From CAYVGO01 sp964450725 (GTDB taxonomy: Bacteria > Bacteroidota > Bacteroidia > Bacteroidales > UBA932): 64,000 bases of DNA. The notes under the pieces were generated by a model. That model worked only from the letters and a program-made list of their open reading frames with translations, was not told the DNA's origin and made no database searches. The position numbers were made by a program, and so were the translations under genes. The stretch covers positions 1-64,000 of the forward strand of contig CAYVGO010000002.1 in the NCBI GenBank assembly GCA_964450725.1. The letters run 5' to 3'. Numbering within the stretch: the first letter of the stretch is position 1; each line of letters begins with the position of its first letter. Below are positions 1 to 9,109 of the stretch, piece by piece.

Positions 1-2
1 TG

Positions 3-299
3 GAAGAATATACTCCCGCGATGCTGGCCATGAATAATGCTTACTTAGAAAAAGTCGGAGATAACTTTGATAAAAATTCTCTCTATCTGTTTTTATTGAA
101 TTTCGGTGCCGGAAGTAATGACATGGCAGGTTTTATGCCGCGACAAAGTCAGATTGGGTATATCTTTTTAAATAACAACAAAGTGGTAGAAAGAACCATT
201 GCCCACGAACTCGGACACGGTTTTAGGTCAATTGATGTTGCGGAACAGTATTGTAAATGCTGTTCAACGTTCTTGAACATATTCCGCCGAAGCGGGTAG
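3..299 (+). pseudogene. 3'-terminal fragment of a zinc metalloprotease-like gene, truncated after the HELGHG motif
   Basis: The frame is open from the window edge (no start visible) and ends at 299. It encodes the gluzincin/metzincin-type motif TIAHELGHG, in which two His and one Glu would bind zinc and catalyse hydrolysis. In Bacteroidota proteins of this kind HELGHG is usually followed by AFxLxHTF and a further domain. Here the sequence after HELGHG is a short, cysteine-rich tail translated from a hairpin (243-265) and a 15-nt repeat (277-291) that recurs inverted near 1950. I therefore read this as a gene whose 3' end was replaced by a repeat element. The 5' part lies outside the window, so the total length and any function are unknown. 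A genuinely short C-terminus is possible but less likely. Confidence 0.55.
243..291 (-). repeat. hairpin plus 15-nt motif, copy A of an inverted element pair
   Basis: Two 10-nt arms at 243-252 and 256-265 pair over a 3-nt loop (one G-T wobble). Eleven nucleotides later, ACATATTCCGCCGAA (277-291) is the exact reverse complement of 1944-1958. The second copy also has a 10-bp stem with a 3-nt loop beside the motif. The arms differ in sequence while the geometry and motif are kept, which suggests a REP-like or folded-DNA element. Confidence 0.5.
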
Positions 300-493
300 A
301 ACCTAACAGCCTGATGTCTAATATTTCTCTAAAACCGTCCCAATATTTTGTATATTTTGACAACTTTCTGACTGAAAATTTGGTAGATGATAAAAAAATA
401 TTGAACTTTGTTCCCGCTATTCATTGGTTACAGCGAGTAAATATCATAAAACGATTCCTAAATAGTGAATTATATTATTATAATCTTGATTAA

Positions 494-886
494 AATTTTA
501 ATTTAAATAAATACATAAAATAATTACCACATAAAAAGCATTTAATTATTCTTTCTTACTGAAAATTTGACGATTTAAAGAATGGGAAGAAATAGGTTTA
601 AATGTTCACGTGAAAGCGTGGGCTTTACTTATTTTTCTGTCCATTCGGGTCTTCGTCAAATACCTCAGTAAGCGGGAAACAAGTTAAGTTTCACGCTTTT
701 TTTGTGCCCAAAATTTAGAAAGGTTTATGCGGGCTAACCCTCCACCGTGACAAGTCGAGTAAATGGCAACTTTGCAGCCATGTTCATCAATACAAAGCGA
801 AATTATCGAAAATCGACAAGAGTAGATACAACGGAGTAATCCCGAAAAACCGTAAAATGAGTAGGGAAATAATAAAAAAAATAAAA
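494..886. other. non-coding spacer with a possible structured element
   Basis: No credible coding frame. The octamer AAAGCGTG (613-620) is complementary to CACGCTTT (692-699), which is followed by a T-run, so the segment could fold into a long hairpin ending in a terminator-like tail. A perfect octameric palindrome TCACGTGA lies at 606-613. The rest is AT-rich. I could not match it to a known RNA family. Confidence 0.35.
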
Positions 887-1840
887 ATGGAAAAAAAATT
901 ATTATTGATAATCACCTGTATATTTGTTACAGGATTTATGAAAGCACAAGATCTTATTGTTTTTAAAGATGGGAATTTTGAACAAACCAAAATTCTGGAA
1001 ATAACAGATGCTGAAATTAAGTACAAAAAATGGACAAATCAAAACGGACCTACCTTTACAACAACGAAAGATAAACTTTTAAGTATTACTTACAGTGACG
1101 GTACAAAAGAAAATTTTTCCCAACAGCAACCGAGAGTGCAAAATTATGAATCTAATTCTTTTCAAAATAAGGCTATCAATCCCTATCAGAAAGAGCGTAA
1201 TGATTTATTCTCGGTTCATATAGGTGTCGCTATTCCGTTAGGAAGTTTTGGAGAGTATGATAAAAAATCATTTGAACTTGCTTTGGCTGATGAAGATTCA
1301 GAAAATGGTGGGGCTTCTGTTGGTTTTAATATTGGACTGAAAGGTAATATTCCTGTGCCGGTAGCAGGATTAGGAGTTATTATTAGTGCCGACTTTATGT
1401 TTAACGGACTGAACTCGAATGTAAAAAAAGACCTCTCCAGTGACGGTATTAAAATTACAAAAATGCCAAACTATATACATATTCCTTTAATGGTAGGGGT
1501 AAATTATAAATATCAATTCAATAAATTGGTTGGAGTTTGGGGTGAAGGTGCTTTGGGTACAAGCATTAGAGTAATTACACCTTTAGAGGCACAAGCTGAC
1601 GACGGCGAATCTTGGGAAGATAATTTTAAAACATCAGCAGGTTTTGCGATGCAAATTGGTGCAGGTATAACAATCAAAGAAATTTTTAGTGTAGGACTCC
1701 ATTATTATCATTTAGGTAGTTCGACTATAGAGGTGGAGAGTAAGCATAATAAGGTTAGTGGCACAGAGAATTGGGACGCAGGAGAATTAAGTACTAATAT
1801 GTTCATGTTACGTTTAGGACTTCATTTTGGGAAAAAATAA
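887..1840 (+). CDS. outer-membrane beta-barrel protein, porin family-like
   Basis: A 317-residue exported protein. The ATG at 887 is preferred over the in-frame ATG at 857 because a typical signal peptide begins exactly there (MEKKLLLIITCIFVTGFMKA, then Q). After a short N-terminal segment (DLIVFKDGNFEQTKILEI) resembling the small beta motif of many Bacteroidota envelope proteins, the protein has alternating hydrophobic/glycine strands from about residue 105 (FSVHIGVAIPLGSFGEY) to a C-terminal strand (MFMLRLGLHFGKK). This pattern fits an 8-10-strand outer-membrane barrel of the PorT/OmpA-barrel type. No enzyme motif is visible. It is flanked by hairpin-rich spacers, stands alone, and is followed by a good terminator (1880-1907). 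The specific role is unknown. Confidence 0.7.
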   Translation: MEKKLLLIITCIFVTGFMKAQDLIVFKDGNFEQTKILEITDAEIKYKKWTNQNGPTFTTTKDKLLSITYSDGTKENFSQQQPRVQNYESNSFQNKAINPYQKERNDLFSVHIGVAIPLGSFGEYDKKSFELALADEDSENGGASVGFNIGLKGNIPVPVAGLGVIISADFMFNGLNSNVKKDLSSDGIKITKMPNYIHIPLMVGVNYKYQFNKLVGVWGEGALGTSIRVITPLEAQADDGESWEDNFKTSAGFAMQIGAGITIKEIFSVGLHYYHLGSSTIEVESKHNKVSGTENWDAGELSTNMFMLRLGLHFGKK

Positions 1841-1879
1841 AGATAATCTACAGTCTAATAAAATATATCGAAATGTGTT

Positions 1880-1907
1880 AAGCGGCATTTTGTAGTGTCG
1901 CTTTTTT
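1880..1907 (+). terminator. rho-independent terminator after the beta-barrel gene
   Basis: AAGCGGCA (1880-1887) pairs with TGTCGCTT (1896-1903; one G-T pair), followed directly by a T-run. It lies 40 nt after the stop codon at 1840. Confidence 0.65.
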
Positions 1908-1943
1908 ATTGGTGTAAACCTGAGATGGATTTCAAAAACCCCG

Positions 1944-2012
1944 TTCGGCGGAATATGTGCAGGATAATTAGTTGAGAGTGTTAAGCGAAATTGCAAATTT
2001 CGCTTGGAACAC
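1944..2012 (+). repeat. hairpin plus 15-nt motif, copy B of the inverted element pair
   Basis: TTCGGCGGAATATGT (1944-1958) is the exact reverse complement of 277-291. Downstream is a perfect 10-bp stem (1983-1992 with 1996-2005) with a GCA loop, extended by GTGTT/AACAC outer arms (1978-1982, 2008-2012) with a 2-nt bulge. Stem size and loop length match copy A, but the arm sequences differ. Confidence 0.5.
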
Positions 2013-2050
2013 CAAAGAATTTTTAATTCGGAAATAGAAAAATAAAAAGC

Positions 2051-2527
2051 ATGCTCAAAAGCAACACACTCTTTCTTTGTTTATTTTTTATCAGTATTTC
2101 AACATACTCACAACCTGTTGAAATGCCGAAAGATAGTGTGTGCTTTCAGGATTCTGTTATCCATGATAATTTTGCAGAATTAGATTTCAATGTTGCCGAC
2201 AAAGAAGAGTATTACAAAGTCTCCAAGTTAGAAAAACAGTACACCAAAACCCTGCTTTTTGAGGAACGCTACCACAAATTGCAACGGACTGAAGGCATTG
2301 ACTGTAACTACTTTCTGCCAATTTTAAGTGTCAATTCGAGGGAGAATCTGAAAATTACAGGGAAATTTGTCAGTAATCCTGAAGATATTGACGCTTCCAA
2401 AATCAAGTTTATGACTACGGAAGAGAGTAGTATTGACTCCCATGCCGGCGTGAATAGAGCTTTAGTAATAACAAAAATGGCTTTTATTGTTCATTCTGTA
2501 TTTTGCGGATTTCTTTTGAGTCAATAG
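2051..2527 (+). CDS. hypothetical exported protein
   Basis: A 158-residue protein that I do not recognise. It starts with a clear signal peptide (hydrophobic LFLCLFFISIS, then TYSQ) and so is probably periplasmic or surface-exposed. The central part is charged (KEEYYKVSKLEKQYTKTLLFEERYHKL). The C-terminus is hydrophobic (VITKMAFIVHSVFCGFLLSQ) and could be a membrane segment or a barrel-like end. It has no close neighbours in an operon: a hairpin-rich spacer lies upstream, and the next gene starts 74 nt downstream with its own promoter-like box. It may be part of a small accessory region that also contains the broken metalloprotease. Confidence 0.55.
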   Translation: MLKSNTLFLCLFFISISTYSQPVEMPKDSVCFQDSVIHDNFAELDFNVADKEEYYKVSKLEKQYTKTLLFEERYHKLQRTEGIDCNYFLPILSVNSRENLKITGKFVSNPEDIDASKIKFMTTEESSIDSHAGVNRALVITKMAFIVHSVFCGFLLSQ

Positions 2528-2574
2528 TGCCATTTATTGAGAAAGAATTGATAAAATATCCACTTTTATCATTG

Positions 2575-2582
2575 TATTTTTG
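2575..2582 (+). promoter_or_regulatory. possible -7 box of the GH172-PHP gene
   Basis: TATTTTTG fits the Bacteroidota -7 consensus TAnnTTTG and lies 19 nt before the ATG at 2602. No TTG occurs at the ideal -33 distance, so support is weak. Confidence 0.3.
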
Positions 2583-2601
2583 TAGATAAAATATAAGGTT
2601 T

Positions 2602-5265
2602 ATGAGTAAAAGAATATCAATACTGGCTGCCGTATTGTTCTTGATGTTCAACACGGCTTGGAGCACTAATAAGGAGGTCTCTATAGAGAGCCTATTACAT
2701 GAAATGGTTGACCGAAATATTTTACCTCAATATCCGCAACCTGCTTACACTACCCGTCAGTTTAGCAGTTATGACAGGGCAACCCTAACTCCGATTGACA
2801 AAAGCTGGTTTGGCAATTGGGATAGGTCAATGTTTATTAGAACAGATAGTGTGAAGGGTAGAAAGGAATATGTAATGATGGAAGCAGAAGGTGGGGGAGC
2901 GATTGTCAGGTTCTGGATGACCTTTGCCGGACACAATGCAGGGAAAGGAATGCTCAGAATATATTTAGACCATAACCCAAAGCCGGTGATAGAGGGAAAG
3001 GCATTAGACATTATCAGCGGCGGACACATTACGGGTTTTCCGCTTTCGTCGTCTTCTTCTGACCTGACAAAATATGAAATGAGAGGTCATAATCTTTATA
3101 TGCCTTTGCCTTATGCCAAATATTGTAAGGTAACTTATGAGAGCGAAAATATTAAAGATGATGGGGCAAAGGGTGGGGGAGAGGCTGTTTATTATAATAT
3201 CAATTACCGTACATATAAACAAGGAACAAAGGTTATTTCATTTTCAGATAAAGAGTTGAAAAAGAATGAAAAGTTACTTTCATCCATCCAAAAGCAACTG
3301 TTGAACAGAGAAATAAGGATGCCTGAATCTCAACAGGTTTATAGTCTCAAAGGAAGTGTTTTGGCGGGTCAGTCAATCTCTCAAAAGATAAAGGGAGAGA
3401 TGCAGGCTATTCGCAAACTTACATTTAAACTTACGGCTCCCAATAAAGAGCAAGCCCTCAGAAGCACAGTGCTTAAGATTAGGTTTGACGGTAAAACTAC
3501 GGTGCAATGTCCTGTCGGAGATTTCTTTGGTACGGGTTATCAGATAAGACCTCTGCATACATGGTATGCTTATGTTGAAGCAGAAGGGGCAATGACCTGC
3601 TTTTGGGTGATGCCTTATCTGGGGGAATGTGAAGTTACTTTAGAAAATAGAGGAACGCAAAATATTACTGTATTGACAGGAGATATTACTGTATCTTCTT
3701 ATGAATGGAATGACAATACAATGTATTTTGGCTCTTCTTGGAAGCAGTTTACCCGTTTGGAAACCGGAGAGTTCAAGAGCAATGAAGGAGGAGGACATCC
3801 GTTTGATATTAATTATATAACACTGAAGGGTAAAGGGGTTTATATCGGCGACGGCGTAACCCTTTTTAATACTGTTGATGCCTGGTGGGGAGAGGGTGAT
3901 GAGAAAATATATATTGACGGTGAAGAATTTCCTTCTCATATCGGTACAGGCACTGAAGATTATTACGGCTACGCATGGTGCAGGCCGGAGAACTTTTCGA
4001 ACCATCCTTTTATAGCACAGCCCGACGGCAGCGGAAACTTTCATGCCGGCTATACTGTCAACTTGCGACACCGAAGTTTAGATGCTATTCCGTTTAACCA
4101 TTCATTGCGATTTGATATGGAGATGTGGCACTGGGTGAAGGCAACCATTAATTTTGCCCCTGTAACTTATTGGTATATCATGCCCGAAGATGCTGTTCAA
4201 TTATCCTCAGACTTAAGAGGTGCAACATATCCTGTGGCTTTAAAATCGTCAGATTTGGCAGTTCCTGACCTGTGGTTTAAAGGGAATACGCATACACATT
4301 CTACATTGTCTGACGGAGATACACCGCTAAAAAGTGTCGTCAAGTGGTATAAAGAGCATGGCTATAACTTTTTGTTAATCACCGACCATAATCTATCTGT
4401 AACAACAGACACTGCTGGGGAAGATAATACTCCTTACTTTTTAGTGATACCGGGAAATGAAATCAGCGACCTGCGTTCTCTTCATACTACTGCCATCAAT
4501 ACAACTCAGCCGCTCAACACAGTTTGGCAATATAATAAACAAATAAAACTTAAGGGAGATACACTCTCAACTGCCACCGCAGACATATTGTCTTACCATG
4601 TTTTACAAACTGTCAAAAACGGCGGAATACCGGTTCTCAATCACCCTAACTTTTTATCGGGCGTACAGGTCAAGGATATATTACCGGTAAAAGGACTTCG
4701 ACATCTCGAAATTTATAACGGTCATCCTTTGGTTTATAATCAGGGGAATGCACAGCATCTTGCCGTAGAGGCAAAGTGGGATTCTTTGTTAGTCAATCGT
4801 AAATTGCTCTACGGCATAGCTTCAGATGATGCTCATCACTTCAAAGACTGGGGAAGTAATAAAGCCAACCCGGGCAGAGGATGGGTGATGGTCAAGTCTA
4901 AACATTTAGATACAGAAAACATTATGCAGGCCATAAGAAGTGGTAACTTCTATGCTTCAACAGGAATTATACTGTCAAGATATGACTACAGTGTTGACCG
5001 TAAAAGTTGTACGGTTGAAGTTGATACATATAAAACCCGGCAGGAATTAGGAATTGCCTCCCATGAATCGTTACCGCCATTGATCATTCAATTTATTGGA
5101 TATAACGGAAAAACAGTTCATCAAGTAACCGACACAAGGGCTACTTACCATGCAGACAAAGCCCAGCAATACATCAGAGTAAAAGTAATGTGTACAGTAA
5201 ATGGCAATACTTACTGCGCCTGGGGACAACCAATAGAGTTTGAGCAGGGGTTTTTTGCCAATTAA
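2602..5265 (+). CDS. DUF2961 (GH172-like) glycoside hydrolase fused to a C-terminal PHP domain
   Basis: An 887-residue secreted protein with a signal peptide (ISILAAVLFLMFNTAWS). Residues about 40-545 are a DUF2961 domain, the family now classed as GH172, whose characterised members cleave D-arabinofuranosyl or fructofuranosyl linkages. The block WWGEGDEK..IDGEEFPS..GTGTEDY carries E431 and E452. Their 21-residue spacing matches, from memory, the catalytic pair of the characterised Bifidobacterium enzyme. Residues about 555-860 form a PHP metallo-domain: HTH at 564-566, then ITDHN, IPGNEIS, NHPNF and SDDAHH (741-746), all typical metal ligands. PHP domains usually act as phosphoesterases or phosphatases, so a phosphorylated or cyclic substrate group is conceivable, but this is inference. 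The gene opens the glycan locus and has its own strong terminator (5361-5404). Confidence 0.85.
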   Translation: MSKRISILAAVLFLMFNTAWSTNKEVSIESLLHEMVDRNILPQYPQPAYTTRQFSSYDRATLTPIDKSWFGNWDRSMFIRTDSVKGRKEYVMMEAEGGGAIVRFWMTFAGHNAGKGMLRIYLDHNPKPVIEGKALDIISGGHITGFPLSSSSSDLTKYEMRGHNLYMPLPYAKYCKVTYESENIKDDGAKGGGEAVYYNINYRTYKQGTKVISFSDKELKKNEKLLSSIQKQLLNREIRMPESQQVYSLKGSVLAGQSISQKIKGEMQAIRKLTFKLTAPNKEQALRSTVLKIRFDGKTTVQCPVGDFFGTGYQIRPLHTWYAYVEAEGAMTCFWVMPYLGECEVTLENRGTQNITVLTGDITVSSYEWNDNTMYFGSSWKQFTRLETGEFKSNEGGGHPFDINYITLKGKGVYIGDGVTLFNTVDAWWGEGDEKIYIDGEEFPSHIGTGTEDYYGYAWCRPENFSNHPFIAQPDGSGNFHAGYTVNLRHRSLDAIPFNHSLRFDMEMWHWVKATINFAPVTYWYIMPEDAVQLSSDLRGATYPVALKSSDLAVPDLWFKGNTHTHSTLSDGDTPLKSVVKWYKEHGYNFLLITDHNLSVTTDTAGEDNTPYFLVIPGNEISDLRSLHTTAINTTQPLNTVWQYNKQIKLKGDTLSTATADILSYHVLQTVKNGGIPVLNHPNFLSGVQVKDILPVKGLRHLEIYNGHPLVYNQGNAQHLAVEAKWDSLLVNRKLLYGIASDDAHHFKDWGSNKANPGRGWVMVKSKHLDTENIMQAIRSGNFYASTGIILSRYDYSVDRKSCTVEVDTYKTRQELGIASHESLPPLIIQFIGYNGKTVHQVTDTRATYHADKAQQYIRVKVMCTVNGNTYCAWGQPIEFEQGFFAN

Positions 5266-5867
5266 GGAAAGAAAAAAATGTCTCATTCAATTAATTTGTT
5301 CTTTCTTCGAGGTATGCTTCGATGATTCTTTGTGAGAAAATACGTATTTTTAGAGATATAACAAGAACGGCACTTCAAATATGAGAAGCGCTGTTCTTGT
5401 TTTGTCATTTTCATCCTTATTTTATAGGTTGTTGCGTATAAATCAATTCTACATCTGATAATCACCTTTAAACCGCTCGGTTAACATTTCATTGAAAGCC
5501 AACGGAATGAATAACTTGTTATTCGCTATTCAATACGCAATCTTATTCTTGATGAGAATTTGTAAAATCTTATAGGTTGATTGAATAAAAATATATCAAT
5601 TACATTTGATGTCAGATACTACGGAAATTCGATATAATAGTACTCAAAAGAATTAGCCCGTAAGTTAGGGCGTTCTATCTTGTATTCTAAAATTGTAAAT
5701 CTGTATAAAAATCAGCAATATTGTATCAAGACGAACTACTGATAAGATTTTTTCTTTTTTTGATACGATTATCATACCTTATTGAGTTTATTTTGTTGAA
5801 TTTTGTCATCAAGTCAAACAAATAATGTTTGATTAAAACCATTTGTCAACCATTAATTCATTTAAGT
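5266..5867. other. intergenic region between GH172-PHP and the SusC operon
   Basis: Holds the terminator at 5361-5404 and about 460 bp of AT-rich leader upstream of susC. There are small hairpins, for example GAATAAC/TTATTC near 5507-5523. I found no exact TAnnTTTG box at a good distance and no regulator gene. The length would suit regulated transcription or a leader RNA. Confidence 0.4.
5361..5404 (+). terminator. rho-independent terminator after GH172-PHP
   Basis: ACAAGAACGGC...CTTC (from 5361) pairs with GAAGCGCTGTTCTTGT (to 5400), with two mismatches, and is followed by a short T-run. It separates the first hydrolase gene from the SusC operon. Confidence 0.7.
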
Positions 5868-8800
5868 ATGGTAAAAAGAATTTTATTTTATTGGAAAACA
5901 TGTCTGCTGGTCATGATAGGACTATCAGGATTAGCGATTGCGGCTCATGCCAATCCTCAACCTCAGTCTGTAACAGGAGTTGTTAAAGATAGCAAAGGTG
6001 ATCCCTTGGTTGGAGTATCTGTGGTGCAAAAAGGTACTATCCGTGGAGTTGTTACAGATGTTAACGGGGTTTTCAACATTAATGTTGAATTAGGTTCAAC
6101 GCTCAAATTTTCTTCAGTTGGTTACAGCAATGTTGAATTGTCGGCAGAAAATAACATGACGGTTGTTATGCAAGATGGAGAAGACATTGACGAAGTTGTT
6201 GTTATGGGTTATTACACCCAAAATCGGCGTGATATATCATCATCTGTAGCCAAAATTGACATGAAAGCTTTACAGGGAAATCCATCGACTTCTATTACTT
6301 CCATGTTATCAGGACAAGCACCCGGATTACAAACAGTTGTTCGTAGTGGTGTTCCCGGAGCGGGAGGAGGAGGAATTGTTATCCGGGGCAATACTTCCTT
6401 ATCTTCCGCCAATGGAGTAGAAGGATTAAGTAATCCGCTGTATATTGTGGATGGAGTACCGATATCTTTACAAGACTTAGCGGGATATGACGTTTCTAAT
6501 AACGATTATTTATCAACACTTAATCCTGATGACATTCAATCTATCGACATTCTCAAAGATGCTTCTGCAACCGCTATTTACGGGTCTCGCGGCGCCAATG
6601 GAGTAATTATTATTAATACTAAACGAGGGACAAGCGGTAAACCCAGATTATCCGGTAGAATTTCGTTTGGAGTAGTGCCCATCCCTTCTAAAATGCAAGT
6701 ATATATAGGTGAAGCCGAGCGTCAAGGGAAACTTAGTTTGATAGAACAGACCTTAACCAATCTTTATGGAGAAGAGGCATGGGTAGATGTTCGTAACGGC
6801 TATGAAGTGATGGGTTATTTATTACCATCAGTACTGACAGATAAATATAATCCGGCTTTTAATAACGCATACGATTATCAAAAGTTATTTTATCAAACAG
6901 GCTTCATGCAAGATTACAGTCTGAGCATGGACGGCGGCACAGAAGCCGGGTCATATCGTATTGGATTGGGATATCGTAATGAGAAAGGTTCTGTTTCCGG
7001 ATATGGGCTTTCTCGACTTACATTTAATGCCAGTTTAAACACTGATATTAATAAGGTTGTCAAAAATGAATTGCTATTCAAATATTCTTTTGTTGATAGA
7101 AAAGGAGGTTTGGGAGATTATATGAAAGGATTACCAACCAATCCTACACAACTACCTTCATCATTATTCTACCGTACACCGGAAGAGATTCAACGATTAT
7201 CGGGTCAACTTAACGATGCTCATAATACCAACAACAGTAATAATGTAGTGATGGGGGAGAAAGTAAGAATTAATATACTTAAAAACTTATCATGGGATAA
7301 TGGATTTACGGCCAATATGTTTTTTAATTCTAATGAATACTACATCCCTTCCTATGTTAGAGATGATAATAAGACTTATGGAAAATCACAAACAAGTAAC
7401 AGTTATTCGTTGACAGGAAATTCAGTATTAAATTATCAATTAGATATCAAAGACCATCAAATTACAGCATTAGCAGGACTTGAATTAATTAATGAAAAAC
7501 AAGGATACACTCTTTTACAGGGAGAAGACGGCTCTTCTAACTATTTGCAAGTCATACAAGGTTATCAAAAAGAAAATATCAGTGGAATGTCAGACAAAGT
7601 TGTTACTAACTATTTTTCATATTTCGGAAGGATTGGTTACGGATTCAAAGATAATCGTTACTATGGAGAATTTGTATTAAGACGTGATGCATCATCTCGT
7701 TTTGGGAAGAATAAAAAATGGGCAACCTTTCCATCTGTAAAAGTTCATTGGGCTTTTTCTAAAGAGCCATGGCTTCAGGCTATTTCTAACTGGCTTAATT
7801 TCGGAAAAATTCGGATTTCGTATGGAGTTACGGGAGCCATTGCCGATGACCCTTTGTTGCAATATAATTCTCTCAATGCAACCAATAACATTGGAGCCGG
7901 GATAAATAACATATATGGCAATAAAATGGATGTGAAAACCTATGGTGGCGGCATAGTGGTAGTTCCTGACTTTAATAAAGTTTCCAACAAGGATTTGTCT
8001 TGGACCAGTTCACAAGAAATTAATTATGGTATTGACTTGGAAATGTTTCAAAACAGATTGTTTATTAATGCCGATCTTTATTCTAAATATATTTCAGGAT
8101 TAGTTTATGATTCTGCTTTACCACCGTATTTAGGATATAACTCTTTAAAGTCAAATTTGGTAGACATGCTTGTTTCCGGATTTGAGTTTGGTCTTACCGG
8201 TTATTTATTTCCTCGCAGCAGTGATTTTCAATGGGAGTGGACTGTGAATTTTGCTAAAAACGAATCTATGATTGCCAAGTTAGGAAACGGCGGGAGGGAT
8301 TATATCAGTAATGATTATGCTTTTGTAGTCGGCAGAGCCGCTTTTCAGTACTACATGGCCGAATATGCTGGAACACTCAACTCTTTTGACGATTTACCTG
8401 TCAATCCGATAACCGGAGAAGCTTTAAAATATAAATCGGCAGATGCAGGTTTAGGAAGAAATTTACAAGGTAGAATATTTCCTGGTATGCCTTTATTTAC
8501 TGATGTAAACGGAGATTTCCAGATTGATGGATATGAAGGTGGAGATGATAGAAAAATTATAGAAAACAAATCTCCCGAGCCCAAAATTATGGGAGGATTA
8601 CATACCACTTTACGTTATAAAGGATTTTCGTTACGAATACAATCATCATTTGCTTTTGGACATTACATCTTTAATACAACCCTTCAAGAGCAATTGTCTA
8701 AATTTGACAACACAACAGCTTTTTATAGTGACGCATTGTACAAATTAGACGAAAATAAGTTTTGGAGACAACCCGGAGACGGTTCTTATTATCCAATGAT

Positions 8801-9098
8801 ATATGTAGCCTATTCAGATGGAGGGTCTTCAAGACAGTTTAGAAGATCATCTATGTTTCTTGAAAAAGGAGATTATTGGAATATTGACAATGTTACTTTG
8901 TCTTATACACTTCCGGAAAAATTAGTGAGTAAGTTAAGGATGAGAAATGTAAATATTTCTGTTGGTGTACAAGATTTGTTTATGTGGAAAAAGTCCGGAG
9001 TATTAGATCCTCGAAGAGTATCTAAGTTAGGTTATTATAATGGTGAAGGATACCCTATTTCAAGAAACTTTACCTTTGGTTTACAATTTCAATTTTAA
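5868..9098 (+). CDS. susC-like: SusC/RagA-family TonB-dependent outer-membrane transporter
   Basis: A 1076-residue outer-membrane transporter that would import oligosaccharides bound by the partner SusD, powered by TonB. The ATG at 5868 is preferred over an in-frame TTG at 5829 because the signal peptide begins there (LVMIGLSGLAIAAHA). Domains in order: a carboxypeptidase-regulatory-like domain (about 35-105, VTGVVKDSKGDPLVGVSV), the link DIDEVVVMGYY, the plug (about 110-250) with the SusC signature ILKDASATAIYGSRGANG, and a long beta barrel ending in the aromatic strand NFTFGLQFQF. No N-terminal STN (anti-sigma signalling) domain is present. The stop codon lies 11 nt before the susD-like gene, the usual tight pairing. 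Substrate is inferred only from the neighbouring arabinofuranosidase-type enzymes. Confidence 0.95.
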   Translation: MVKRILFYWKTCLLVMIGLSGLAIAAHANPQPQSVTGVVKDSKGDPLVGVSVVQKGTIRGVVTDVNGVFNINVELGSTLKFSSVGYSNVELSAENNMTVVMQDGEDIDEVVVMGYYTQNRRDISSSVAKIDMKALQGNPSTSITSMLSGQAPGLQTVVRSGVPGAGGGGIVIRGNTSLSSANGVEGLSNPLYIVDGVPISLQDLAGYDVSNNDYLSTLNPDDIQSIDILKDASATAIYGSRGANGVIIINTKRGTSGKPRLSGRISFGVVPIPSKMQVYIGEAERQGKLSLIEQTLTNLYGEEAWVDVRNGYEVMGYLLPSVLTDKYNPAFNNAYDYQKLFYQTGFMQDYSLSMDGGTEAGSYRIGLGYRNEKGSVSGYGLSRLTFNASLNTDINKVVKNELLFKYSFVDRKGGLGDYMKGLPTNPTQLPSSLFYRTPEEIQRLSGQLNDAHNTNNSNNVVMGEKVRINILKNLSWDNGFTANMFFNSNEYYIPSYVRDDNKTYGKSQTSNSYSLTGNSVLNYQLDIKDHQITALAGLELINEKQGYTLLQGEDGSSNYLQVIQGYQKENISGMSDKVVTNYFSYFGRIGYGFKDNRYYGEFVLRRDASSRFGKNKKWATFPSVKVHWAFSKEPWLQAISNWLNFGKIRISYGVTGAIADDPLLQYNSLNATNNIGAGINNIYGNKMDVKTYGGGIVVVPDFNKVSNKDLSWTSSQEINYGIDLEMFQNRLFINADLYSKYISGLVYDSALPPYLGYNSLKSNLVDMLVSGFEFGLTGYLFPRSSDFQWEWTVNFAKNESMIAKLGNGGRDYISNDYAFVVGRAAFQYYMAEYAGTLNSFDDLPVNPITGEALKYKSADAGLGRNLQGRIFPGMPLFTDVNGDFQIDGYEGGDDRKIIENKSPEPKIMGGLHTTLRYKGFSLRIQSSFAFGHYIFNTTLQEQLSKFDNTTAFYSDALYKLDENKFWRQPGDGSYYPMIYVAYSDGGSSRQFRRSSMFLEKGDYWNIDNVTLSYTLPEKLVSKLRMRNVNISVGVQDLFMWKKSGVLDPRRVSKLGYYNGEGYPISRNFTFGLQFQF

Positions 9099-9109
9099 AT
9101 GAAGTACTT

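Noticed and set aside
257..493. 78-residue open frame overlapping the broken metalloprotease end
   Set aside because: It is largely AT-rich spacer with no signal peptide, domain or spacing that supports translation.
787..1026. 79-residue minus-strand frame
   Set aside because: Antisense to the start of a well-supported exported protein; its composition looks like a reverse translation of lysine-rich codons.
1878..2012. Integron attC site (GTTAAGC occurs twice, matching GTTRRRY)
   Set aside because: The partner half-site RYYYAAC is not found in the right place and there is no integrase gene in the window. The GTTRRRY consensus is too short to count.
5829..5867. N-terminal extension of the SusC protein from a TTG codon
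   Set aside because: The ATG at 5868 gives a standard signal peptide; the extension would put extra residues in front of it.
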